Notes under the pieces: model-generated
The model's input: the letters and a program-made list of their open reading frames with translations, nothing else
What the model was told of the DNA's origin: nothing
Database searches by the model: none
Shown: positions 1-14,535 of the stretch, piece by piece
Position numbering within the stretch: position 1 is the first letter of the stretch
Layout: each line of letters begins with the position of its first letter
Source: Oasisia sp. SBJ-2009
Taxonomy: Eukaryota; Annelida; Polychaeta; Sabellida; Siboglinidae
Assembly (NCBI GenBank): GCA_964017155.1
Contig: OZ024867.1
Location: 13,185,202 to 13,249,201, forward strand
DNA length: 64,000 nucleotides
Direction: 5' to 3'
Program-made: the position numbers and the translations under genes

Positions 1-11
1 TCACGCATACA

Positions 12-16
<5 letters not shown>

Positions 17-73
<57 letters not shown>
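17..73. repeat. (AC)n microsatellite
   Basis: Uninterrupted CA/AC dinucleotides at the left edge of the window. No coding sequence touches it. Confidence 0.97.
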
Positions 74-74
<1 letters not shown>

Positions 75-614
75 CACAACAACAGCCACAACAAACGACA
101 CATCAGTTCTCTTGCAAAAAGAAAAATTATACTCTGTAAAACAGTACTGAAAATATTACGTAGTGATATTCTAAAATGTATGCAACTCTGGCCAGATCTA
201 AGTTTTATTATAATACATGTGGTCTTCATTTTAGGAGATATGTCTAATGGAACTCTCCTATCGTGTTATTATTAATTATTATTATTAATTTATTCAGCCT
301 CCGTTGCATTACATACATATTCATACGTGCAATCACATATAAAAGACACACGGTGGAGAATAATTATAGATGTTTTGATGATGCTATGTCAATTCACTCT
401 CTACCAGCGTGCGTGTCTCTGACGACGTCAACAATTAGTACCATTACTGAGAGTACTCCAACAACTGTATGTGGCAGGTACTAGAGGTGTACTAAGTGTG
501 ACAGGTGTGAACGTTGTACCCATTGTTGTTTGTGTAATCGTCGTGCCAGGTAGGAGAGGAATGACCGATGCTGCAACTGTATTTCTAGAGATAGACATCA
601 GCCGAGCACGTAGA
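74..614. other. No gene recognised
   Basis: AT-rich sequence without a recognisable domain or splice-bounded exon on either strand. The short open frames here resemble nothing I know. Confidence 0.5.
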
Positions 615-746
615 CAGATGTTATGTAGATAGATGGCATGTAGATAGGTGTTATGTAAATATATGGTATGTAGATAGATGGTATGTAGATAGGTGTTATG
701 TAGATATATGGTATGTAAATAGATGGTATGTAGATAGGTGTTATGC
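615..746 (+). repeat. 15-base minisatellite
   Basis: About nine tandem copies of a unit close to ATGTAGATAGATGGT, with G/A and G/T changes between copies. The long open frame on the minus strand here (HxxYLHTIYLH pattern) is a product of the repeat and not a gene. Confidence 0.85.
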
Positions 747-945
747 TTCACAACTTACCACTAAGCAAATTGAAGTCCTATCCAAACGGGGGTAAACTAT
801 ACAGGCATGTTTAATTCATGTCATGATAATTTAGGCCAGGTACGTGTTCAACCAATTCTTTAAGTAGGACTGGTAGAAATAACACAGATAAATTACTCTG
901 TTTTAATAACTAACACATTGCTGTATCCAGTAGGTTTGCTGTTCG

Positions 946-3900
946 TTAAAGGAACGCAAAACCGAAAAGTTACATGCTATGCACGTGAAAGAGTAAATAA
1001 AAACAAACTATTTTGAACGGTAATCACATTTTTAATGTCAATGGTTTATTAGTAAAAAAAATCTGAACACCTTTTCTATCAAAGTTTGTAAGTTGCGCCA
1101 TTTTGACTGATGTGTGACGTCAATAATGCTCGCAGTCTGGCAATTCTGTATTTAAAAATAATCGCTAGGTGGCGCTGTGTACATCCGATTCGTGTAGGCG
1201 AACCGACCTGATTTTCGTTCAGAAATAGCTGAATTTCGATTGCAACGATAAGGGCCAACATTTTCAAGATAGAACTGAACGCGCTTGTAAACCTGGTAAA
1301 GAAGACCCGCCGGAAGCCGAAATGCAGAGGCGAGTAACAAGCCGAGGCGACATTGAGTGATCGACAAGTGGTCGAAACTCGCCGAAACTTCGAAAGGCGA
1401 ATGTATGCTGTTACTCACTTACTGTGGATACCCGTTACTGTAACTGTATTGTTAGGAGGAAGACTCAAAAATCTGTCGGTGAAGGTAAGCATTTATGTGT
1501 CTAATATGAGAAATGTTGCCCTAAATGTTCATTATGAAATCTGGGCTGGATGTTAATTTAAGTAATTAAAATATCAACGCCAACGGAGTCGATGGTGGGT
1601 CAGTGACAACTGTCACTGTCACTGACAGATATGCTGATGGCCACCTCGCATTCGGTGCCATGTATTATTCTCCAAGTCAGTGGTGTAGTGTCGGATATGT
1701 TATACACAACTTGAAGTTACCCAATTTGAAACACATCATATCACATATGGGGTCATGGCTCTCCGATTTATCTCAGCCTGACACAGACTGACAGAGTGAC
1801 AGGCTCGGTCCTTCGCCCATGTTTTCAGGAATCAATTTCCAAATTGCCCACAAATCATTGAAATGTGGAAAAAATGCAGATTAATTGTTGTTTTTTCAAA
1901 TACTGGACATTATTATATTAACAGCAGCGACTGTGGCATGTTTTTTGTATTATTGACATAGCATGACCTGTGCGACTAAAAAACAGATGTGTGTCAATAT
2001 TGATTGTTCTTTTAATAGGCGTGGTATATTTAAAGCGAGGGTTTGGAGCCTAATTCTGGAGGGCTAAATAAAGAAAGAAAATCACCACCCATGTTCTTTA
2101 TGAAATCAACTTCATGCTGAATAATAAAGTTGTTTTTAGCTGAATATATGTCTCTATTAAAAATAACCATTTTGAACTGGGTAAAAGTAACACAACTAGC
2201 AGAACAAATATTCTAAACTATAACATATGTGGATATATTTATGTATATTCTGTGGTGGTCTTAATTGCAATGTAACTATGTTGTCGTGTCAAGGTAACCA
2301 TAATAGTAGCTGTGATGTTCTATATTGTGCTAATAATATTTCTTATTCATGAAAAACTCATTTATACATCTGGTTCTGTTTCAGATGTGCCATGATATAT
2401 TACAAATGGCCATGGATTTTATAGTCTGTGTTTGGAGCAGACAATGCTTCCAAATGTCACATATATCTGCCAACAAAGATGTAAGTATAATATTATGTTC
2501 ATGTATTTATAACAACAGTGAAATGTGTTGCTCACAATTTATTGACAATGAAAATAACATTAGAGTAACCAGAACACCAAACATTTTATATAATACAAAT
2601 GACATTTCATACAATGAAAACACCACATATTATTCCATAGTAGAAATATACCCAAAAAATTAGGTTTAACAGTAAATGATGTAGGATCATTCTAGAACAT
2701 TTCGAGTAGCATGGCCAGTTGTCTACTATGTGAGAATTGAAAAAAGTTCCAGTGATTTTATAAAAACAGAACATGTATTCTATTGTATTTTCTACAATGA
2801 TAATGGATTGAGTTACCTCCATTTTCATATGTCACCTGTCAACACAGTTCTTATATAGTGCAGTATCCAATCCTCAGACATGGGGTCAAATACATTTGTA
2901 TTTGAAAGTATTTAAATAGTTTTAAGTAACGTAATTGATGTTTAGTAATTAAATGTATTTGGATTCCTCAAGAGTATTTGTATTTAAATAAATGTCAACG
3001 TATTTGACCCCATGTCTGCTCGGCATTGTCCAAAGTGCTTTACACTTTACTCCCTGGCATACCTATTCAGTTAAACACCATCTCATGACTGTGGGAAGCA
3101 TCCAGCCAAGCTGTAATTAATGAATCAAGACGGTTCGTGTTACAAATATCCACCACTGTCAATAGCCAGTTACTTGTTTACACAGCCGAGTGAATTGGAG
3201 CAATGACGGGTGAACAGACTTGCCCAAGGTTCGACACAGCAGCACATGGTTTCGTTCTCGTAGTTGAGAGTCTGAAGCCAAGTCCAAAGCTTTAAACCAC
3301 TGTGCCACTATATATAGTTGATATATTTATTTAAGCCTTATTTTATTTCAGGAGTCCAAGTCGGCCATATACAGAGAATTTTACCCGGTGGATCCATGAC
3401 AGGCTTGGTCGAAGGGTACAGAGAGTCATACCAGTGTATACCGGCCATAAGATCGAACTTCTGTGCTCTCAGCAGAGAACAAGATCTAGGATAACACTTG
3501 GCACTTGTTGACTGCTGCCCTTGCGAATTATCAGTTGATTTGTGAATAAGCAGTTGGATTGTCAATGAACAAATCAACTGACTCTTGACACCAGCAGACC
3601 TTCTTTCATTAGCTAGGGCATATCTGAACCAAGGATTGCAATTCTGACATGGACAGTCGTTGTGGGCAGCGGCCAGAGTTCTGACAAAGATGTAATTCAC
3701 CATTCACTCATTCTTCCCACCACAGTGTGGTGGATCTGCAGGTAAACATACAGCTGTAGTGTCTTCTGCAGCTCCAATTACTTGCGTCTTGACCAGAAAA
3801 CAGCCATGTTGTCAAGGTTCGCTAGGACGTGGCCGGACGTTCTTGCTAGAGCCATGGTTCCATCCTATAAATAAACAGGACATGCTGTACTGCTAAATAT

Positions 3901-5947
3901 TTGTGTCATGTTGTATCTTATATACAGTGGCTTGTTATCAAGTGTGGTTGTCTTTAATAAAAAAAATTGTTATAATGACATTTAAGTGCTTCAGATTCTA
4001 TTATCCAATAAACACAAACGTTGGCACCTCAAAATATCAATCGAACAGGAATATCTATGACAATGTATATTTTAACTGGCAAAATGTCATATTGACACAT
4101 CACGCCAATGTGCATGGTGGATCATCTGACTTACTTGCTAAACTATTGGATTAAATTATTATTGAATTAGGTTAGTGATTTGCACTCTTATTGTGGGGAA
4201 GAAACTGGTACCAAATGTTTACCGACTGATCTTGTGGGATATCTACAAATCCTCGTTGACTCGTTCCATCTAGTATATTATGCTAGTCTGTTATTGGGGT
4301 GTGTTAATGTTTCTTCTTGTTTGCTGAGTGTGTCCCAATATTTCAAGAAACTCTACCTACCAATAAAGGCAATATTGCAAATTTGCAAAGTAATTTTTAC
4401 AGTACATAAGTTATGTCTCATCATAGCTAATTATTCATCCTTTACTGTAAGCCTGTAACATGTCCTAGTATCAATGTATTAGTATCTGAACTGACACAGC
4501 ACACAGAATTTGTAATTGTGTGTCTCGCTGAACGAATAACATGATTGAAAACAACATTCGCAATGCCAGTTTGTGATGTTTGAATAATATATTTACTGAA
4601 AAATATTGCAGGCATGCTGGCACATTCACAGTGGTCAACCTGACAATAGGAACTGCGTAACTATGAAAGGCAGTATTTTTGAAAACTTATTTAGTGAATA
4701 TTGTAAAACCTTAATTTATTCTTTAGACCTATTTATTTTAATGTTTTAAAGTATTTATTAAAATATTTTATTAAAGTAATTTTTAAGTTTATTCAAATAA
4801 TCAAAGAAAATATGTTTTAATGTCTTAACATATTTAATTTACCTTTATAGATACATTTCAAATAAATTATTCTCTACTTTTTTAATTAATTTTTTATTTA
4901 TGCTAATGTTTTAAATTATATATTATTTCAATCTATTTTAACAAATATATTTTGCATGTTTTATGTACCTATTTCAATCTGTATTGATTGCCCAGAGAAT
5001 GAAATAAACCAACCAAAATCTAGGTGCTATAATATTATCGTTCATGCGAATTGATGGGGACATCTATGATCTGGCTTGCATTCAGCTGTGTTTTAATGTT
5101 ACGGTCATGTTTAACACATGTAGCTTTACCTTATTTATATGCCTCTGTTCATGCAAACGTGATACCATTCAATGTAGGATAAAATAAAACTAATAATAAT
5201 GAATAACAATATCGAACGGTTTAACTCGCTTGGACTTGGTCCTAGACCTAGTTAGCGGCTCCATGATCCCATGTCATGTGACATGTACATACCTTCTAGA
5301 ACGTTAACTGTGGTGGATGTTTATAAAATATATCAGTATGTACATAAGTCATAACGACAGACATCGCAATGTGTCTAATGGTACAAGATTTAAATAATTT
5401 AGACACAGAAGACTTAATATTTACTAACCTTCTTGCGCGCGCTGACTTGGCTACGGCGATGGAAGGTTTCGACCGGTAACCCGTTTCAACGACTATCGTT
5501 GGTGATTAAATATCGCGCCAATATCGTTTGCACAGCTCTAAATTTCAAAACTCGACGTCGCCAACGTTTCTGCGGATCTTGACCCACTATATACGATGAG
5601 AAACATCCCATTTGAAGCAAGGTTCTTCGAACGGATGTTCTTCTTCGAAGTTCGGGTATCTGACAACATTGTGTTTACAACGGCGATAAGCATTATTATG
5701 CGTCATCGGACACGTGACTTTAAGGCCGGTTCTGCGTGCTGAATGGTTATACAACAGGAAGAGGCGGACCGGGGCGCGTTAATGGCCGCCTCTACGGAGC
5801 CGAGGATTTCAGTGAAATTATCCACTTTGAAATTATTTTACTAATAAACCACTGTCGTTAAAAATGTGATTACCGTTCAGAATGGTTGCTTTGTATTAGC
5901 TCTTTCACGTGCATATCACGTAATATTTCCCTTTTGGCTTCCTTTAA
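946..5947. mobile_element. 5-kb TTAA-flanked element with ~130-bp inverted ends
   Basis: The left end (TTAA then AGGAACGCAAAACC) and the right end (GGCTTCCTTTAA) are inverted copies. Beyond the tips the match continues for more than 100 bases: the CACGTGAAAGAG block, GAACGGTAATCACATTTTTAA and GTTTATTAGTAAAA all recur in inverse order at 5823-5947. TTAA lies at both borders (946-949 and 5944-5947), the target duplication of Kolobok, piggyBac and Sola3 elements. I recognise no transposase inside. The largest internal frames (for example 3338-3703 minus) have no recognised domain, so this is either a non-autonomous element or an eroded autonomous one. An unrelated small MITE sits inside it at 2875-3018. 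Assignment to Kolobok is inference from the TTAA and the AGGAA tip shared with the 6183 element. Confidence 0.6.
2875..3018. mobile_element. 144-bp MITE with hAT-like ends
   Basis: The left end CAGACATGGGGTCAAATAC and the right end GTATTTGACCCCATGTCTG are perfect inverted repeats, continued imperfectly inward by TTTGTATTTGAAAGTATTTAAA. A CAGnnnTGG tip and small AT-rich body are typical of hAT-derived MITEs. I do not see a clean 8-base target duplication (CCAATCCT left, CTCGGCAT right), so the family call rests on the tips only. Confidence 0.75.
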
Positions 5948-6182
5948 GTTACAATCGAACTTACGCGAATCTTTGAATTTGCCAACAATGTTGATAACGG
6001 TTTAAAATGTGAAGTACGTTTGCATTACTCCTAGAGCAAGTACAGTGACACACATATTACGCTTTAACAAAATAAATTATCTCATACCTATGCGACAATT
6101 AGTTGGCCTAAGCAGGATTACATTACCTGGTGTTGTAAAATGGCTAATTATTTATTAAACCAGATATAGAATATGGGTAAGC

Positions 6183-7476
6183 TTAAAGGAACATGCAACC
6201 CAAAGAGTAAAAATTGCTTAAACCATTAAAAAATGTTCATTGAATCATATCCCATATTTGGTAATTTTTTTCTGAAATTACTTATTAGGTTTTAAGGATA
6301 ATTAGTGAACCTCCCTGGAGGCTGACATTTTGGACATTTCGCCTGTGGGTGTGTGACGTCACACCTCCACCACCGCTAGCGCCTCGGGTGGGCAAAACAA
6401 AACGAATTCTTAGGTACCCACGTACTGAGTCTGAGATCTATCCATCCATTTAATTACAGTTACAGAGCGTTAGCTAACAAAAACGGCGTCCTTTATAATA
6501 TAAACATTCATAGAATATGATAATAGAATAGTATAAACAACAATTATGCTCAAGTAGAGACTGCAACAAAGCGTCAAAGGCAATCGCGCAATCCATTTTG
6601 GACGTGGTTGGTTCGACGGAGCTTAATAACTTTTATTATCGCCCACTTTCACATGTAAACAAATCGCTTATCCTACTAATTATTCCAGTCGACCGTCGCG
6701 CAATGAATATTTTACTAAATTTTGATTTGTATTATTATAAAGGAAATACATTAAATTATATTCTAGCACCTCTTTTATAGTATTGGCATACATTATGTTC
6801 GTCCCTTTTGCGAGACCGTTCTTCGCGTGCAACACCGACCCTTCTCTTTGGCCCCGGACTTTTCGTTTTGCGCACAAATTCAGTGGGGACAGTAGCTTCG
6901 TTCAACAGTTGTCTTTCACCCAATCCCGGCAACTTGTGTTCCAGATAAACGGTAACATGGTCCTGGCAAACCATTTTCCGGTTGAAATTGCGTTATTCCA
7001 CAGTATGACCCGTACCTATATTGTGGAGGCATTTCATCGCCAACTCGCGCTTCGTAGAAAATGTATTGGCATTTGGAAAAATCTCTTTTCTTTCACCGAC
7101 TCTTCTCCTGCCTTCTTTTGACATCCGTATGCTTGACATTCAAGCATGTTATTATCACAAGACTCATAACACAACTAGATTCATGTCGCTATGCTAGTGT
7201 TTACATGTTGCGCACCGTCTTTAATCACCGAGAGTGGTGGACAGCCTACGTCACACTCACGCATTCTCTCGCGTTACTCTTCGTGAGTTCCCCGTGAAAT
7301 GGGCAACAATGGCAGCGCCCATGGTCAGTGAAAATGTACGTTTCAAGATTAGTTTTATAATGAATAACATTCTTACAAAAAAAAATACATGTCTTACAAT
7401 ATTCTATCATGAATAGTATGTGGGAATTGGGGGGATTTTAACGCATTTTCAACATTATGGTTGCATGTTCCTTTAA
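6183..7476 (-). mobile_element. Kolobok-like element, copy 1, with THAP remnant
   Basis: A 1.29-kb segment bounded by TTAA duplications (6183-6186 and 7473-7476) with terminal inverted repeats AGGAACATGCAACC. A second, inverted copy lies at 25712-26978. On the minus strand (about 7130 to 6790) broken frames read like a THAP zinc-finger domain: a GC pair, an RFF.MP-like block, KRELAMK, and an (R)RLLNE...VPTxF-type end. TTAA duplications together with a THAP domain fit the Kolobok superfamily. No catalytic region is present, so the copy is non-autonomous. Its right border is about 75 bp from the donor site of the lectin exon at 7551-7775. Confidence 0.72.
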
Positions 7477-7550
7477 AACACGAAATGCGGGCTAATTAGG
7501 ATACTTCGGGAAACTCTTGTTGACAACAATTACACTGCTTAAGAACGCAC

Positions 7551-7775
7551 CACAACAATCAGCTCGATTTGTTATGATGACGACCGTCGCAAGAATGTCT
7601 TCCGTGAACGTCACTTTCCACCAAGGATCCTTGGTAGAATTAGATAGCGCACAGCTGCGGTGGAACCTGTCACCATCAAGATTTCCATCTATGGCGTATT
7701 GAGCGTAGGCATTGGGCCAAATAGCTGTTGATACCTGTGTAGCATTTCCTTGAAGTGCGATGTTTGTCCCCTCGA
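7551..7775 (-). CDS. FTP (F-type lectin) domain, N-terminal half, exon
   Basis: A 225-bp exon, phase 1 at both ends. The acceptor is TTTTCCACAG before TCGAGG and the donor is GTGCGT after TGTTGTG. It encodes GTNIALQGNATQVS, an AIDGN motif, a Cys-containing segment, DPWWKVTF and ITNRADCC. In F-type lectins this half carries the AIDGN and PWW core and ends at the vicinal Cys-Cys that packs against the sugar. Three other exons in the window share this layout. It is the most 3' lectin exon visible: the matching C-terminal half should lie further left but is not found between 7550 and position 1, where the flank is filled by TTAA elements. The gene therefore continues outside the window or is truncated. 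The donor GTGCGT is weaker than the GTAAGT used by its paralogues. Confidence 0.82.
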
Positions 7776-7811
7776 CTGTGGAAAAGATAATAATATAAAT
7801 GTATGTGCGTG

Positions 7812-9038
<1,227 letters not shown>

Positions 9039-9040
9039 AT

Positions 9041-9072
<32 letters not shown>

Positions 9073-9080
9073 TATGTGTG

Positions 9081-9137
<57 letters not shown>
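9039..9137. repeat. (TA)n microsatellite
   Basis: TA dinucleotides with a few ACAT and GTGT interruptions, about 100 bases from the donor of the neighbouring EGF exon. Confidence 0.96.
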
Positions 9138-9144
<7 letters not shown>

Positions 9145-9233
9145 GTATGCATCAGTGACACATCTTAAATAATATATCTTATGTTTATGGAAATAAATAT
9201 TTTAAATATCTGCACGATAACATTAAAACTTAC

Positions 9234-9386
9234 GTTGGCAATTTCTTCCAAAAGTGTGATCTTTGCAGGCACACTTATATCCATGTGAAGTTGTTTTACA
9301 GACCCCGCTATTTGTACAAGGATTTGAGTTGCAGGCATCAAGTACCATAAAAGTGAAATGCAGTGATAGTATGCTATTACACGCAT
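9234..9386 (-). CDS. EGF-like domain exon
   Basis: Encodes a complete EGF signature with six cysteines: CNSNPC, five residues to Cys3 (TNSGV), KTTSHGYK to Cys4, then CAC and FGRNC. The donor is GTAAGT after TTGCCAAC (9234), phase 1 as in every other exon of this gene. The upstream border is uncertain. The canonical EGF start would be near 9338, but the bases there read TACTTG with no AG. The nearest in-frame phase-1 acceptor is ATACAAAG before 9386, giving a 153-bp exon with 16 extra residues and a duplicated DACNS. EGF modules in secreted invertebrate lectins usually act as spacers or protein contacts. The domain call is firm; the 5' edge is not. Confidence 0.75.
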
Positions 9387-9426
9387 CTTTGTATTGATAA
9401 TTTAATAAAGCATATACGAAAACACA

Positions 9427-9564
9427 AACGCACCCACAAACACACTCACACAAACATACACAGACACACAAACACAGTCACGCATAAACACACACACGCA
9501 CACGCACACGCTCACACACACACACACACACACGCACGCACGCACGCACGCACGCACACGCACG

Positions 9565-9612
<48 letters not shown>
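9427..9612. repeat. (CA)n with (CACG)n variants
   Basis: CA tract with CACGCACG and CAAACACA interruptions, in the intron between the EGF exon and the lectin exon at 10667-10876. Confidence 0.95.
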
Positions 9613-9619
<7 letters not shown>

Positions 9620-9878
9620 AATGGTATTTCGCGTATTCAGGATGTCACATTCGTCAACGAAAACGATGACCTGTCGATTATTGAGACCGTCGCTAATATA
9701 ATTCCGGAATGAGCATATCAACAGTCTGCAATTATTGAAACTCGCACATGTCGGTCATCTCGGTACCGTGCTCAGCTTCACCATCGAGCTCCTTGAAGAC
9801 AAATGAGTTATTACAGAGATGTTTGTAGCATATTAGTCTGTCGACATAATATCTAGTTGGAGCACATTCACTGAGCAG

Positions 9879-10130
9879 TTGTGTCAACATGTGTTTTTAT
9901 TAGCTATATGTCTAATAGTTCGTGGGTACGTCGTGTTGACTGATTCATGTGGTCGAGCAAACGGTTTCCCAGTGAACGTTGACATCGCCGATAACACCGG
10001 AATAGCACGTTATCCAGGAATACCATTCAGCGACATCGGCAAACTCTCAACGAGTACAAATGTGTATGAATATGACATTCATTTTCGATGGAGTGGAACA
10101 TTAATGATTAAAAATGAACTGACTACGTGA
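9879..10130 (+). CDS. Possible secreted-protein exon, unrecognised
   Basis: An open frame of 83 codons on the strand opposite the lectin gene. It begins with a hydrophobic stretch (HVFLLAICLIVRGYVVL) followed by DSCGRANGF, which looks like a signal peptide and mature start, and continues without a recognised domain. There is no in-frame ATG upstream of the hydrophobic part, so a start codon would have to be supplied by another exon. It may be chance. Confidence 0.15.
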   Translation: MCQHVFLLAICLIVRGYVVLTDSCGRANGFPVNVDIADNTGIARYPGIPFSDIGKLSTSTNVYEYDIHFRWSGTLMIKNELTT

Positions 10131-10133
10131 AAT

Positions 10134-10145
10134 TTACTTATTACA

Positions 10146-10195
<50 letters not shown>

Positions 10196-10206
10196 TGTAA
10201 TAAGTA
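10134..10206. repeat. Perfect AT-rich hairpin
   Basis: ACTTATTACACGATATA and its exact reverse complement flank a (TA)n core, giving a fully self-complementary 70-base segment. A relaxed copy of one arm (ATCGTATAATAAG) follows at 10227. It could be a microsatellite-centred MITE or a replication-slippage palindrome. Confidence 0.85.
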
Positions 10207-10666
10207 TTTTATTATATATATATGTATATCGTATAATAAGCAATGATTATTTTATCGGTCGTGTATTACATTATCGGTAAACAACACATGTATTTAAAAA
10301 GTTGTTCATAGACTTAAAAGTGTGGCTATTGTCATAACACTACACTATACATTTTTCATTAGCCCAACAGAAAATTAATAGAACCAAGTCAACTACATGA
10401 CATATGTCGCATATGTGTTAAGCTCCAACCGTGGATAAATAACAGTTGACATTGTGAGATATGCTCAGAGTGCCCTTAAGACCATTCCTCCTCTGATTAG
10501 AAATGAATGCGCGTCAGTTAGTTGTATTGTAGTATTATGTATATATCGATACGGCAAGCAGGCATTCTTCATTTACTGTGTGCATTGTAAACCATTGTAC
10601 CGCCGTGTAGCGAGAGAGGTAATTTGCATTATTATTGGTTACAATGTAATATTGTCATATACATAC

Positions 10667-10876
10667 CTGTTCCATACAATTGCACTTCACACAATGTGAT
10701 GACTTTATTGTGGCCTAACATTTCTATCTTAAGTGAATTTCCCATGGCAAGGTGGCCACAGTAGAATAATTTTGTCTCCCCAGTTGACAAGAGGGTATAC
10801 TTTGCGCCCCCTCCACACGTCTTATACGTTCCCTCGTGGGGTCCAATGGTCATACCGAAATGCCGGAGGCGATCAC
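10667..10876 (-). CDS. FTP (F-type lectin) domain, C-terminal half, exon
   Basis: A 210-bp phase 1-1 exon. The acceptor is TTTGCGCCAG before GTGATCGCC and the donor is GTATGT after GGAACAG. It encodes GDRLRHFGMTIGP, a Cys, the STGETKLFYCGH core and ends in ITLCEVQLYG, the usual C-terminal strand of F-type lectins. Joined in phase to a preceding N-half exon ending NRADCC, its DR supplies the second Arg of the R-x-D-x4-R sugar-binding pattern. The next exon upstream on the same strand is the N-half at 19431-19649, 8.5 kb away across an intron that holds an RTE element and a giant palindrome. Confidence 0.85.
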
Positions 10877-11204
10877 CTGGCGCAAAGGTTATATGAAAGT
10901 CAAAAGTGAAGAAAGGCAACAGTTTGGTGTTATGCATCTAAAAGAGTTTACACAAGCTAATCATTTGCATCTACAAACAAATGTTTCGCATTAGTGGTTT
11001 CCTCAGAAAGTGGTCTTAAAGTGGGAAAATGTAGCTAAATCACCGACACCATGAACGCTTGTAGCAACAGTACAGTGAAAGACAGTATCAGTAAGCTGCT
11101 GTCTTTTTGTTACACATTGAATTGACCAGAACTGAAACAGTGGTCCAGTGGATTCGTTGGGACAGTCACAGACACAGCGCGGATGCCAGGCGACCGGGTT
11201 GGAT

Positions 11205-12785
11205 TAACCTAACCATGAAAAAGGACCACCAACAGCCACCAAACTTCTCCTACCGTATCGTACATACATATACATACACTACGTTATAAAATAAAATCAC
11301 TTGCATTCCTCTAACGAAGAAAATCCATAAAACAAACGCGCAGATGTCGACGGCAATTTCGTCGGCCACTGCCCTGTACCGTTAAATCGCTAAAATAAGT
11401 TAGCCTTACACAAAATGCCATTAGACGGCACGTTTGTGCGCGCGAATATTTTTAAACTTTACTTACTGCATTCGCACGCGCAAAATAGTTTAATTAATTG
11501 TAAATAATATAGTAATAATTAATTATTATCATCACTATGATTTGCAGGAAATTATAAGTTTTATTATAATATAATATTTTATTTATTTAGCGCCACATCC
11601 ATAATTGGTTGTGGCGCTTCATAACATACTGCTATTAAAAATACAATAAGAAGAATACTACCCATAGATAATATTTCAAAATAAGTAATGAAAATAAGTG
11701 CGTCTACATAATTAACTAAGTGACCTATCAGTATTAAAAAGAACCCATACAAATTCCATAACAACAATAGTGATAAATTAATGTAAAGGTAATAAATAAT
11801 TAAAATGGTAAAATAATTACGACGTAATAATAATTTTCATTCAGCAAATAAATACATTATGCATAGGAAAATATTATTGAAGCTATATATTTGTCTTCTT
11901 ATGGATTATATTTCCACCACCAGATATGTAATAAGGATTATTTTTGGATAATACACTATATTAATTATCGGGAAAATAAATATCTGAAAGTTAAACAGAA
12001 TATGAATATAATATGGGAAATATATGGTGGTAGAAAAAGAAGGTTTTGTTGCATTTAAAAATAATACTATTAATATGTTATTGTTTAGTTATTATTGTTA
12101 AAAACGTCGTTTATATAATATAACCTTGCATGCTTGCAGTACACGCGGGATGTTTATAGAAATATTATTAATATCAACAATGTGACATCATCGAACAACA
12201 CGTAATTTCCATACCTCTTTTATGACAATATACAATGTTAGTTAATTATGCAGACACATGCATTTATTTAATTGTTATTATATATTTTTTTAAATAAATA
12301 TTACCTGTGGGTAGCATTCTTCTTATTGCATATATTTTAATAACATTATATTGTGAAGCACCACAAACAATTATTGATTTGGCGCTATATGAAATACAAT
12401 ATTATAATTATATTATAAGAAAACCTGAAATGTTCTGAAGATCTAAGTAATTATAATAATTAATTATTACTATATTACTTGATTAATTAAACTATTTTGC
12501 GCGTGCGAATGCAGTAAATAAAGTTTATGAATATTCGCGCGCACCACCGCGCCGCCTAACGTTATTTTGTGTAAAGCTAACAATTATAGCGATGTTACGG
12601 TAACCGCAGACTCTGAAGAGCCTGAGTTGCCGTCGGGATCTGCGATCGAGTTGCTTTTGTGAATTTTCTTCGTTAGAGGAATGCAAGTGATTTTATTTTA
12701 TAACATAGTGTATGCATATGTATGTAAGACAAGTGAGGAGAAGTTAGGCGGCTGCTGGCGGTCGTTTTCATGGTTAGGTGGGAAA
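11205..12785. repeat. 1.58-kb imperfect palindrome (foldback-like)
   Basis: The two halves are reverse complements about a centre near 11995. Matching blocks include TAACCATGAAAA / TTTTCATGGTTA at the outside, CACTTGCATTCCTCTAACGA, CTGCATTCGCACGCGCAAAA, AATTAATTATTA, and a block around GAAGAATACTACCCA nearer the centre. Identity falls from the outside to the middle but pairing can be followed almost throughout. No protein is recognised. It resembles a foldback or long-TIR non-autonomous transposon. The terminal border is approximate. Confidence 0.8.
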
Positions 12786-13090
12786 GTACAAGACAGTATG
12801 CACAATTAATTCATGCCGGTCACGTCGAGTTAGCTACGTCATTCTGTTGATAAAATGGCGTATTCTACATATTTTCGATAGGTATATGTTCTAAATTGTT
12901 TCTCTGGTAAACCGCTGACATTAAAAATATGATTGTTGTTGGAAAGTGATTCTATTTATCAACTCTATTAGGCCCATATCGCCAAAGCGTTGCCTTTTGT
13001 GCCCTTTCAGATGCAATGCACCATGACTTAAACAGTGTAGTGGTGTACATGCATGTTCGCTTTGCTGTGACATACGATATTTTTAAAGGA

Positions 13091-14535
<1,445 letters not shown>

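Noticed and set aside
3338..3703. 121-codon minus-strand frame
   Set aside because: No recognised domain; lies inside the 946-5947 element and has no splice or start support.
7517..7702. Plus-strand frame over the lectin exon, and its relatives at 19397, 21437 and 37643
   Set aside because: Antisense shadows of FTP N-half exons, which have splice sites only on the minus strand.
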